Shown here: positions 10,430 to 20,441 of the stretch, piece by piece
How positions within the stretch are numbered: position 1 is the stretch's first letter
Layout of the letters: every line of letters starts with the position of its first letter
Assembly (NCBI RefSeq): GCF_017562075.2
Contig: NW_024427685.1
Location: 1 to 64,000, forward strand
Length of the DNA stretch: 64,000 nucleotides
From: Anopheles merus
Taxonomy: Eukaryota > Arthropoda > Insecta > Diptera > Culicidae
Direction of reading: 5' to 3'
Position numbers and translations under genes: made by a program
Notes under the pieces: model-generated
Databases searched by the model: none
Told to the model about the DNA's origin: nothing
The model's input: the letters and a program-made list of their open reading frames with translations, nothing else

Positions 10430-11815
10430 GTGGGCTTATTCAGTACAATTTGACGTCTAAAAACGAAAATAGGAAGAAAACCTGGTTTGAAGATCGACTT
10501 GACACACATGGGATCGGTAAACTCGCTACAGGTCCGCGTAATTAGACCGGGTAGCTGATTTCCCTTCGCAACAACGCTGTCAATGTGAGGGCGAAATGAC
10601 ATCTTCTGGTCGAGTAGCACCCCCAGATCACGGATACATGTCGTGCGAACCAAAGCCGTGTTGAGCATAGTGTATGTAAACGAGATAGGGTAACGGGCTC
10701 TGCTGAATGATATACACTGACATTTATTAGCACACACTTGGAGGGCGTTTCTGCTGCACCAGCTGTCGAGATTCTCAAGGATCATTTGAAGGCGTACACA
10801 GTCACTGTCGTTTCTAACTGGAGCGAATATTTTTACGTCGTCGGCGTACATTAGGTGTTGGCCTGGCGATAAAACAAAAGATAGGTCATTTGTATAGATG
10901 AGGAAGAGTAGCGGTCCCAAGTTACTCCCTTGAGGCACTTCGGAGGAGCTGGTGAAGGAGTGAGAGCGATGAGATCCTATGCTTATGTAGTACGAACGAC
11001 CAGTTAAGTATGAACGCAGCCAGGTGATGTGCCAGTCCAGGAAACCGAGTTTTTTTAGCTTCACGAGTAGAATGTCACGAGAGATACTATCGAACGCAGC
11101 CCTGAAGTTGATATATACTGCATCAACTTGAGTACCACGATCCATGTGGTCGAAGCAGAAACCAACAAATTCAGCAAGATTTGTGGAAGATCTCCTTGGG
11201 AGAAATCCATGCTGGATTGTATAGAATGAGCTCAAACACCTTTGCACAAGCGCATAGGGAAACAATGCCACGATAATTACTAGCATGAAGTCGACTGCCT
11301 TTTTTATGGATAGGAACCATTCGCGCGTGTTTCCAGGACGCAGGATACGTGCTACGCATAAGTGAATCATTAAATATTTTGGCAAGAATGGGTGCAAGTG
11401 ATTGACGGCAGTGCTTCAAAATGTATGCGGGAATATTGTCAGGTCCAGATGATGTAGATGGTTTTATATCGCTGAGTGTGCGCGCAACTAATGCTTCGTT
11501 AATTGTGGGTATAATAAAATCGATAGCATCCGATGGAGTATTGCGAGTGGCCTCTGCTAGTGTGTTAGGGTTGTGAACAGAAAGGGTGAATGCATCAGCG
11601 AAACGATTGGCGAAAGTGCTGCAGATATCAGATGTATCGATACTAGTTTCGCCATTGTAGCTCATTGACGGAGGGATACTACTTATATTGCACCGTTTGT
11701 TCCAGAAGCTCCAGAACCGTGTCGGCTTAGGAAACAGTTGCCTTTCAGTACGGCGAATGAAGGAGCGGTAGAGCACACGATTTTGTCGACGATTTTTCTA
11801 AGTCAATCCTAAATT
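10430..11815 (-). pseudogene. Non-LTR retrotransposon reverse transcriptase (CR1/Jockey group), broken
   Basis: The minus strand carries most of a reverse transcriptase domain. In order these are a pre-RT region (KPTRFWSFWNKRC), SSGPDNIPAYILKHC, PASWKHARMVPIHKKGS, ASNYRGIVSLCACAKVFE, HGFLPRRS, RAAFDSISRDILLVKLKKLG, a VPQGSNLGPLLFLIYTNDL block, the catalytic YADD box (LMYADDVKIF) and DLGVLLDQKM. The frame is lost at about 11216-11225: sequence expected between VFELILY and HGFLPRRS is missing and the frame shifts. The first catalytic aspartate (motif A, normally TDxxAAFD) reads IN-FRAAFD, so it is Asn. The endonuclease domain and 3' part are absent. It is a dead fragment. The exact clade within the CR1/Jockey group is not assigned. 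Confidence 0.9.
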
Positions 11816-12033
11816 TTCACAATTTTACATGATATTTGAGAACAATCGGAGGTCTGTTGAATGAAACAAACGGATTTATGCACATGCACTCTTATAAGTT
11901 CCTCACTTTAAGTATGATACCGTATTTGGTTCGGTTGGTACACTGTTCCTTGTTTGCTGGCTGAACAGATTCAATAATTGTTGCCTATGTATCAGATTTT
12001 GCGAAGGAAATGTTTTGTTGAAATCCATTAATC

Positions 12034-12383
12034 CAATAACGCGTTTGTATAGGAAAACCGGTTTTTGAAAATGTCCGTACAGGTCGGTCCGTCCAGTGTA
12101 CTTTGAAAATATTTCATTTGACAGCTAGGGAGTCCAAAGTTACTTAGTAACTCATACAAAGTCCTTAGCAACCCTTATTCCCTATCTGCCAGTTTCCAAA
12201 TAAATCACCATCCATCATGGCTACCAAAAACAGAGCTAAGGGCACACATGTAGTCTATCTAGTACCTTGAAAATTTCACAAAAATCTCATGGCTTGCCGA
12301 GAAAAAATTAAGATTGTGTGATTTTGTATGGAAAAACGTGCCAACTAAAAAGCTCATATTCAATAGTTGGCAGGGAATCGAAG
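12034..12383 (+). mobile_element. Pogo-like MITE unit 1, truncated right end
   Basis: This segment repeats most of the interior of the unit at 12386-13190. Shared stretches are GCGTTTGTATRGGAAAACCG, CAAAAATCTCATGGC and GTGCCAACTAAAAAGC followed by AGTTGGCAGGGAATCGAAG. Its right terminus is replaced by the left terminus of the next unit, giving a head-to-tail arrangement. A 195-bp insertion interrupts it at 12073-12267. Confidence 0.6.
12073..12267. mobile_element. 195-bp insertion with 8-bp direct duplication
   Basis: Compared with the sister unit near 13040-13050, this block is extra DNA placed inside TTTTTGAAAATTT. The 8-mer TTGAAAAT lies on both sides, at 12065-12072 and 12268-12275, as a target duplication would. 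Its ends, GTCCGTACAGG and CTATCTAGTACC, are not clear inverted repeats. An 8-bp duplication would suit a hAT or P-type non-autonomous element. No coding capacity. Confidence 0.5.
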
Positions 12384-12385
12384 TA

Positions 12386-13190
12386 CAGTCAGAATTCAAT
12401 AGTTGAACCAAAGTCTATATAATACAGAGGTCGATGCATAGCTCGATTTTGGGCCCCCATTTTGAAAGCTTATTTTTGACAGTTAGATGAAAAAGTTTGT
12501 AAACAATTCCATACAACCAAACACTTTTTAGGGCCAATTGTGCTTTTTCTGCACAAAACCTAGTGTAACTATACATTTCCTTCTCATGTACGTGGCATGG
12601 AGTAGTTTTTTGCACTAATTCATCAGCTAAACACGACCAAAAGCAGGAAACAAGCGTATTAGCTTTGGTCCTCTTGAGCTCCACATGATTTCGTCCTAAT
12701 TTTGGGCACTGATCTTGTTATAATCAATAATTGTACCATAATTTTATCTTTTCTTGATATTCGTCAACTTTTTTAAGTGCAATATTACGAACAAACGATG
12801 TAAAAATGCCCGAAAATGCATTCAGACCACTGCATGCACAACAACTAAAACCTCAATGTATGCTGCGATGAAACTATTGAAGCTTTTTCATCCAGCTGTC
12901 AAAACTTTCCCACGCTTTTTGATCAAATGTTCTGGACGACTCGACCTCTGTATTATATAGACTTTGAGTTGAACGCTCGATAGTTGGCTGACAGTTCAAT
13001 TAAAAAGTATGCGTTTGTATGGGAAAACCGGTTTTTGAAAATTTTACAAAAATCTCATGGCCTGCCGAGAAAAGTTTCAAAATTTTTTGTATGGAAAAAT
13101 GTGCCAACTAAAAAGCACATATTTAATAGTTGGCAGGGAATCGAAGTTCAACCAATGAGTTCAGACTGTACAACCAACGAGTTCAGACTG
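12386..13190 (+). mobile_element. Pogo-like MITE unit 2, split by a later MITE
   Basis: This element is flanked by TA at 12384-12385 and 13191-13192. Its left end CAGTCAGAATTCAATAGTTG and right end CAACCAACGAGTTCAGACTG are imperfect inverted repeats. The right terminal repeat is duplicated in tandem, with an inner copy ending at 13168. Without the inserted 558-bp MITE and its duplication, the unit would be about 239 bp. TA flanks and CAGT termini suggest a pogo/Tc1-mariner relationship by analogy, not proof. There is no coding capacity. Confidence 0.65.
12409..12966. mobile_element. 558-bp MITE with perfect 26-bp TIRs and 8-bp TSD
   Basis: The terminal repeats begin CAAAGTCTATATAATACAGA and are identical for 26 bases at both ends. 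The inverted similarity continues imperfectly inwards, with a shared TTTTGACAG and GATGAAAAAG in each arm. A perfect 8-bp target duplication, AGTTGAAC, lies at 12401-12408 and 12967-12974, inside the pogo-like unit. An 8-bp duplication points to the hAT or P superfamily. The short ORFs inside show no transposase. It is the youngest layer visible in this nest. Confidence 0.9.
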
Positions 13191-13346
13191 TAGTGGTGCA
13201 ATGAAAAATGATAAATAATCTAGAAGCAAATCAAGTAGAAACAACGCGATAATTTTTAATACTTCAATAGTCTGACTTACTGAACTGTACGGGAAAGATA
13301 ACAATATAAAAAACAATAAAAAATGTTGATAATGACGTACAGTGCC

Positions 13347-13402
13347 GTACACGAAGATGTACTCGTTGTATGAGAGTACGAAGATGTACTCGTTTTATGA
13401 TC
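13347..13402 (+). repeat. Short tandem duplication (about 27 bp x 2)
   Basis: The unit ACGAAGATGTACTCGTT followed by a TATGA-containing tail occurs twice, end to end, with slight differences. It probably arose by replication slippage and has no obvious function. Confidence 0.7.
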
Positions 13403-16400
13403 ATTTATTTTAATACTTTAATGGTTTTTGGTACCTTATTACCATCGATAGCTAGAAATATCCGGCTATAAGCTAAACTATAAAAAAAGAACAAATGACT
13501 ATACAGAATATAAAACGTATGACTTTTTAGGCAATGAAGCTCATAGAAAAATTGCGAAAGGTAAAAAATTGGAAAAAGATAGAAACCAAATTAACTCACT
13601 TTAATTGTATTTATATATGAAAAATGATACACAATTGTTCAATGATGATGATGATAGTAATGATAATAATGACATGAAATTTTCTGCTTTTTTAGATTTC
13701 TGTTTCTATTTGAATTATGGGTTGGTTTTACGTTTGAACCTACGCATGAGAAAAAATGTTACGATTTATTCAAAGCCACTTTTTGAAAGATGAATATTCA
13801 AATGTGTATGATAACTAGTTTATCTACCGGCTTGGTAATAATAATCGTAAATTCACTGCGCAGATTTTATGTCCCTCATTTGTCCCCCGCATGAAGGAAG
13901 ACGATACGCATACAGCAAGGTGATTCTTTTATTGTTTACAGAGTGAAAGAGATAATACATTGAAAATAACTTTGTCTGGGTACATCTGGAGAACAGGCTT
14001 AAAATATGCATTGTAGTATTTTTTTCTTTTTTGAGCAAAGTTTTATAGTATTTAATGATCTCTGCATAGTATATGGAACACTAAATGAATATTTTAACTA
14101 TGTTTCGATTATCAGCTTGGCTTTCATACCACATATTGCTATTTCAATACAGGTTTTGATGGCTACTGAAATACGGGTACGCAATATATGCAGTTCCACC
14201 CCTTTGGCACATTACAACCAACTCGTGCTTCATTGGATGAGTTAAGTTTGAAGTTCATCCGCCGAAAAGGATGATAACATAGGAAGCACAGCATTGCCCG
14301 GAGAGGCATACTTTACAGCAAAGTACATCGTAACTAAACCGTACTTCGCTCCCAGGATAGGCAAAACCAGAACAGGGAAAGTAACTCCGTAGCTATTGTC
14401 GACTTCTCCATCGACGAGCTGTGGCAATAAAATTGTCGTAAAGTGAACTTGGCTCCGTTCGCCTTTTATTATCCAAGCAATTCCTTGAGGAAATCGATAA
14501 GAGACGGAAGCTCTGGACTCGTAAGTAGACAGCGGGTTGGAGTGACAGCTAACATTACTTCCACTGCGATTTTTGAGCTGCACATCACAGCTTGTTTCGT
14601 TCGTTGCGTGCTTTGTACAGATCATGCTGATGTTGATGGGAATGATGTGGACGATGATGATGCTGTTGCTGATGGTATGGAATCAGCTTTGTTACGTGTA
14701 GGTGAAAATATCAAAAGATGTTGGAAAGAGATAAGCTACTTCGTGAATTGTGACTGGACAGATGCGAGAAGCACGGAAACATTAAACTTTTGTTAGCGTA
14801 TGATGTGTATAGTTGAAGTAACGATACAATGTAAGCTTTAATTTTTGGGCACATGATAAATGCTTTGGCGAAAAGCAACGTAATTAAAAGCTTTAAGTAG
14901 TTATATTTAAGAAGAAACACTACAAAAAAGCAATGTTGCTTAACAACTTGAAGTAGTTGTTTGTAGACTATAAGACCTGTAAACCCTTTGAAGTAGTATA
15001 TCTAGCCATATTATATTCCAATCATATTTGGAATTCGACATTTTAGAAAGAATTTGATTAGTTTTTTTTATTTGCTTGTCAAAAACCCTATGATGCTATT
15101 TTGCGTAAACTTTGAGACTAGATTAGTACCTATATCGAAATCATACGGTCCTGCAATCAAAGGTATATTTTTAGAGTAGAAGCCATCTTTTAAAGTGCAA
15201 TGTAGTCCAAAGGTAATGAAAAGGCGATATTGACGGGTGAAGCATAAACACGATTAAATGGTGATAAAACATTGCGGCACCAAAGGCAGAGAGATTAAAT
15301 TCTCACTCTGAGGCAGGCAGACTGGCTACTGTAGCCGAAAAGAAAGTTCTTAATTAAGTATATACAGTGAGTTTGAAATAAATTTCTTGTTCCTGGCTAC
15401 AGATCAGTTTCATGATTCTTATGAGTTTACTGCATACTAAGTATCTACCAGTCGGCGTAGCAAATAGGGTCCCACACCAACAAAGACAATATTTCCTTCC
15501 TCTCGCCCGGAAGTGGAAAACAGTTTTTTGTTCAGTTTGTTCAAAGGTTTCCGGTATCAGGATATCGTGTTTAGGTGTTTGTTGTTTGCGGATCCACCGG
15601 TTAGTGCGTAAACTTTGTCTGACAGGCGGTTTTCGTGGTCGATTGGCTATCTTCCGAGTGGTGGTTTGTGAGCAATATTTGCGCAAGTTATCACCGTCAA
15701 CCATCGAGGGGTAGGGAATTAAAGCTGCCGTACCTACGCAAACCATACCGGAAAAGGGAATAACGAAACAACAAAATCTAGACGAAAATCTCGATACGTA
15801 GCAGCAGGTCCCATTCACGCCACCATTTACCATCGTCATCATCGTCATGGTCGACGATTTAATGTTCCAACGATTTATTTTTCCGATGCGAGAGAGGTAA
15901 GACCGGTAAGGTGTGGAAAAAGGTTGTCCCCAAAAATGGAAAGGTAAATTTCCGCTCAAGATGTTTGCCGAAAAGATTCACGGCGCTAACCGCTGTGGTA
16001 TCCTTGGTTGACATTGCAAATTCGTTCTTTCCCCCTTCTTGTTTTTTTGTCGTTTACGCGATCATTTCATGAAACGTGAGACACATTTTTCGCTGGACCC
16101 GTATTGCCCCTACTGCACACGATGAGATGGCGATCTCGGGATTGAAAACTTACGAAAGCTTTAGGTTTTTGGGTAGACCCATTCTCGGCTGAACTCCAAC
16201 TTATGGGTTGTTTAGTGCATTTGTACCATTGAAGTTCGTATAACTTTGTGATTGATGATTGTCGTAAATTTTTGAAAGAAATTCGATAGACATTTTTGTT
16301 TAAATTTTTTATCGATACAGGAAAGGTGAAAAACTATAATAGACAGCAATTGAAAGATAAAAAATAATTTTTTGTTTTTTTTTTTTTACAGGTATGTTCA

Positions 16401-17114
16401 CAGGTTTTACAGGATTGATTGGTTGATCAGTTATATGAAATGGCAGTGAGTACATAACTTTTGTTTTATTCAATTTACTGTTTGGTAATGTTGACTTGGT
16501 TGACTAGGCTGTATTAATTGAAACATAAACTTTATGTTCCTAGCACAGAATTAGGTGCCAAATAAGTTGCATCTAGTTTTTATTCAACAAATATTATTCG
16601 AATTACTATTGCTGCTACTCGTCTACTCGTCTACTGCTACGGGCCTAATTCAATCATATGGTGACTACTACTAACTAACTACTACTAACTACTTCTTAAT
16701 GAGGCATTATCAACATCTTTTCATTATTCAATTGTAAACAAATGTATACACACTACAATATGAATGATAAATGTGATAGCTCTGACAAAAATCATGATGA
16801 TAAAGTTGGTATGGCATCATTTCCATACAGATTTCCTAATAGTTACTTTTATCCATGCTTTTTTTCAATCCAAACTGTCGTTGAAAGCTTACAAAACTGC
16901 AATAATTCGTAAAAGAAAATTAATATTTATGCCTGAAAAGATGCGATATTTTCAACAAACGTAATAAAAACAAACTCTTATCGGAAGGTCTAATACAAAA
17001 ATGTTGACGAGTAACGGATAGTACTCTTAAAGCATCACCTCTGCAAGTTCTAATTACATGTATAATCAGATGGCATAATTTGCATTTAGCGATGCAGTTT
17101 GCGGCCGATCTCAT
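13403..17114. other. No supported gene in about 3.7 kb
   Basis: The longest frame, about 200 codons on the minus strand (15354-15959), has no ATG at its start, no hydrophobic leader and no recognisable domain. The opposite strand is open over much of the same stretch. A 127-codon minus-strand frame at 14242-14625 is similarly unconvincing. Short (GAT)n-type runs occur near 13640 and 14640. No transposon ends were recognised. Confidence 0.4.
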
Positions 17115-17122
17115 GATACAGT

Positions 17123-17308
17123 CGTTAACTCGTACGACTTAACAACATGTCCGTGTCATGGGTTCATGCCTCGAATACCGTGTCCCCATACGTAGTACTG
17201 ACTATCCTACTGGAGGTAATCAATAAGCCACTGAAAGCCATGCTCACTAGTGGTACAGGCAGGACTTGACCGACAACGGGGTTGTTGTGTCATAGAAGAA
17301 GAATAGAA
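17123..17308 (+). mobile_element. SINE200-like element, slightly head-truncated
   Basis: This copy keeps the B-box-like GGGTTCATGCC and the GAA-type tail, but starts inside the A-box region. The flanking 8-mer GATACAGT at 17115-17122 and 17309-17316 is a likely target duplication, although the left copy overlaps bases expected in the SINE head (ACAGTCGT), so its exact start is ambiguous. Confidence 0.8.
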
Positions 17309-18024
17309 GATACAGTTGAGCGGGGGTTGTGCGAACATGTTGCATGCGCATTTGAAACGTCACTGATGTTCAACCAAAATGCGATTAATTTTCTGCCAGT
17401 TTGCTGCTTTCCAGGTGTTTTCTGTACCAATGGGACTAAAACTAAACGAGATACTCTCTCGGAACGGGTAAAGTGTTGCAATCGATATCGTGCTTCCTTT
17501 TGTGATAGTCGGTAGCGTGGATAACAAGCTTGAATGGTAAACTCTTTCCAGACGGGTTTGACCTTGCACGAGTCAAATCAGTGCGAATGCGTCCTGTTTG
17601 CTATTTGCCAAGGATACTAGTTCAGATTCGCATATCGAGACCTACATCACGTTTCGGTGTCACCACTTGCAATAGTGGAATGGAATGGGATTGAACCGAG
17701 ACAGCCATAGAATCGATCGGAAGTAGTGTTGGGAATTTCGTTAAAAAAAGGAACGGAACGGAACTAGTGTATTTTTCAAAAAGAACGGAACATGAACCTG
17801 GGGTGCAAAAGTACCGACCCAGAGCTTAGAAGCCAAATTGTCATGGGGTGGGGGGGGGGCATGGGTTTGGCACTTATTACAGGATATGAAAAGGCGTTTC
17901 TTAAATCTGAAATCATATCTGACACCAAATTTAGATGGGTTCAATCTATGCCCACTAAACTGTACCAGCTGTGCTAATATAAAGCATGCATTTATTATCT
18001 AGCATTTTTTATACTTTTAGATTC

Positions 18025-18207
18025 GACGACCATTTTTGGTCAAAGCCTTCCTGTACCAGTAAATGGCTTGGCTATCAGTAACTTATTAAATGCCCATAGC
18101 AGGATAATCATCCCAGCGTATGGGGGCAAGATCCATTCGAGGCTTTTACCCATGCCGTTGTTATTGAGTGGTACGAGTTGACGATTGTATCACGAGATTG
18201 ACTAATT
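18025..18207 (-). mobile_element. SINE200-like element, diverged, inside the hAT element
   Basis: A reverse-oriented SINE200 copy that is more diverged than the others and lacks a recognisable GAA-type tail. Conserved blocks are the TTGGTCAAAGCCTTCCTGTAC region, CCCATAGCAGGATAATCA, the B-box area GAGGCTTTTACCCATG, and the head with GTACGAGTTGACGATTGTA. No clear target duplication remains. Confidence 0.75.
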
Positions 18208-18475
18208 ATTTGAATTTCACTTAATATTTAAAACAAAAATAGTTTATTTTTCACACAAATCGTTTACAAGATCACGGCACTCAAACGGTTGTCGAATGGA
18301 ACAGAATGCTTCGAATCGAATGGCCAAATATAAGAATCATGCCAAGTGCCAAGATCAAGTGGATATCGTGGCTTACAAAAATAAATACACTTTATTTTTC
18401 GTTGTTCATACTCGCATATTATAATACATCTTTTCCAACCCGTCCTGCCATATGAGTACAGATTTAAATTTTATA

Positions 18476-19885
18476 AGGTAAGTGTACCAATTATGGCTGC
18501 AATATGTTATCAAGATACCGATTTTACGCCTGTAAAAATAAGTATTGGATAAAATTTTAAACTTTTTTATGTTTTTATGTAGCCTACAATGTGTAGAACA
18601 CGAGAGTATTTTTTATTTTGACTCAATGTTCAGCGAAACAACAGAAAATTACGATTAAAAATTTGCATTTCAAGTTACCAATTATGGCTATAGTGTTCCT
18701 AGCAATTCGCCATAGCTGTACCAATTGTGGTTGTAGGCCAAAACTCGTGGATATTTACACCAAAAATTACTTTGTGACATTGTTTTAACTGAAATCAAGT
18801 AAAAATAAGTTCACTGCACCAATATAATGCATGTAGCCACCATTAAATACGTAAAATTAACATTTTAAAATGTCAGTTTTCTAACACTGGTTGTATTGAT
18901 ATCCACGCTCAATTAATCGCACAATTGATGTGGCTAATCATAAAAAAAATACTTTCGTACACCTTTGACACCGTACTTGGACACACACCTGACAATCTTT
19001 CACATCACCTGGAAGCTATACCGAAGCCAGCCACCGTTTCAGCGCGATACGAAGAGAAGCACAGACAATCAGGGTGGTCTGTTGGAATTTGTTTAAATAA
19101 AGAATCGTATCCATATTTCAACTATCTTCTGACCAAGATACTTCTAGCCAAGACTAGCACTAACTATCGATCAGGGAAGAACAGCGTATTTGGCAATAAG
19201 GCGACACGAGCGGCTTCAGATTTCGCTTTCTTCGTATGAAAGTCATTCAAAGCTGTATTATTTTGGTGAAACTGGTTCGATTTCATTATACTGACTTTTC
19301 CACTGATTACTGATTTGAACACTTTACAAGAAAATGATGCTTAAAACACAAAATAACACTTTATATTGCGAAAATAACAACGAGAAACCCCAATTTGATC
19401 ACTTGTAAACTACGCACTTCGACCAAAACGACAGTTGTCAACAAAGCATCCATAGCATACTGCGATATTTGGTACACCGAAGGTTAGTTGTACCAATTAT
19501 GGACGTACAGAAAAAAGGCATACTTTCGATGAAATTTTGGTGAATTTTGATGCGTAGTCGTTAAATAACTAATATTTTGCACCAAAATGATGATTTTGAG
19601 ATGAAATTATGGTTAGGTGCTTGAAAATCGCTAATATCCTACAGTGCTCCTCTTAGCAAAATGGTAAGAGATACCAAAAATCTTGTCAACACATTTTAAA
19701 AGGGTGATATTTAACAAATGAAAGTGACCAGCATGGAACTAATGAAGCACAAATGTGTTAAAATGTTCATATTTGAAAAGAAAAATCCTTCCGTGGTTTT
19801 AGAATGCAAAAAGACTGTTTTAGAGCAAAAACAGTGTTCGTTATAGCCATAATTGGTGCTATTGCCACAATTGGTACACTTACCC
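18476..19885. mobile_element. Non-autonomous TIR element, GGGTAAGTGTACC family
   Basis: A 1410-bp element inside the hAT element, flanked by TA at 18474-18475 and 19886-19887. The termini read AGGTAAGTGTACCAATTATG on the left and, in reverse complement, GGGTAAGTGTACCAATTGTG on the right. The motif TACCAATTRTGG recurs inside near 18678-18735 and 19485-19500. A 104-codon plus-strand ORF (18925-19239) shows no transposase signature. The terminus is a close variant of that of the 4139-5190 element, although the interiors do not obviously match, so these look like two related families. Confidence 0.72.
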
Positions 19886-20189
19886 TAATAGTTATTTGTC
19901 TAGTTTAAACAAGCTAAATTATAACAAAAAGTATAATAGATGTTACAAATTGCACCAGAATACCAAATGCAACACCATTTTTGGTTTCGCTTATCACGAT
20001 TTTTATAAACGATACGCGACGAAGTGCGATGAATATTCCTGTGAGCATGGGAGAGTGCACAGGCAACACATACTGTGTGCGAGAAAGAGTGAACAGTTAT
20101 CTTGCATGCAGCAAGCAACAGCCGGACAAAACCGGTTTTTTCAAAGAACGGGACGCACGAACGATAGCACCTTGCAAACAGTATTGAAG

Positions 20190-20425
20190 AGGCAAAGACC
20201 GGAACGGAGTGAACGGAAAGAACGGATTGAACGGAACGGAATAAACGGAAAGAACGAAATGAACGGAACGGAACGGAATGAATGCAATGAACGGAACGGA
20301 ACGGAATGAATGGAAAGAACGGAAAGAACGGAATGAACGGAACGGAACGATTTTGTATAAAGGATCGGAACGGAACGGCCTACATAAAGAACGGAACTTT
20401 TTTACTAGGTTCGGATCGGAACGGC
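20190..20425 (+). repeat. ACGGA-rich subterminal array of the hAT element
   Basis: About 18 copies of ACGGA, mostly as GGAACGG separated by AATGA, AAAGA or ATTGA spacers, fill the last 230 bases before the right terminus. A smaller array with the same strand orientation lies just inside the left terminus. hAT transposases usually bind subterminal repeats, so these may be binding sites; that is inference. Confidence 0.85.
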
Positions 20426-20441
20426 CAACACTAATCGGAAG

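Larger units (their letters stand above)
17724..20433. mobile_element. hAT-type non-autonomous element (2.7 kb, with nested insertions)
   Basis: The element begins TAGTGTTGG and ends CCAACACTA, a terminus typical of hAT transposons. It is flanked by a perfect 8-bp duplication, ATCGGAAG, at 17716-17723 and 20434-20441. Both subterminal regions carry ACGGAAC repeats: a few at 17750-17795 and a dense array at 20190-20425. Two later insertions account for about 1.6 kb, a SINE200 copy (18025-18207) and a TA-flanked TIR element (18476-19885). The remaining 1.1 kb shows no hAT transposase motif, so it would depend on a transposase supplied elsewhere. The host sequence restored by removing the element reads continuously across ATCGGAAG. 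Confidence 0.85.

Noticed and set aside
15354..15959. 201-codon minus-strand ORF
   Set aside because: No ATG at its start, no leader or domain, and a 100-codon frame is open on the other strand; ORFs of this size occur by chance in the window.
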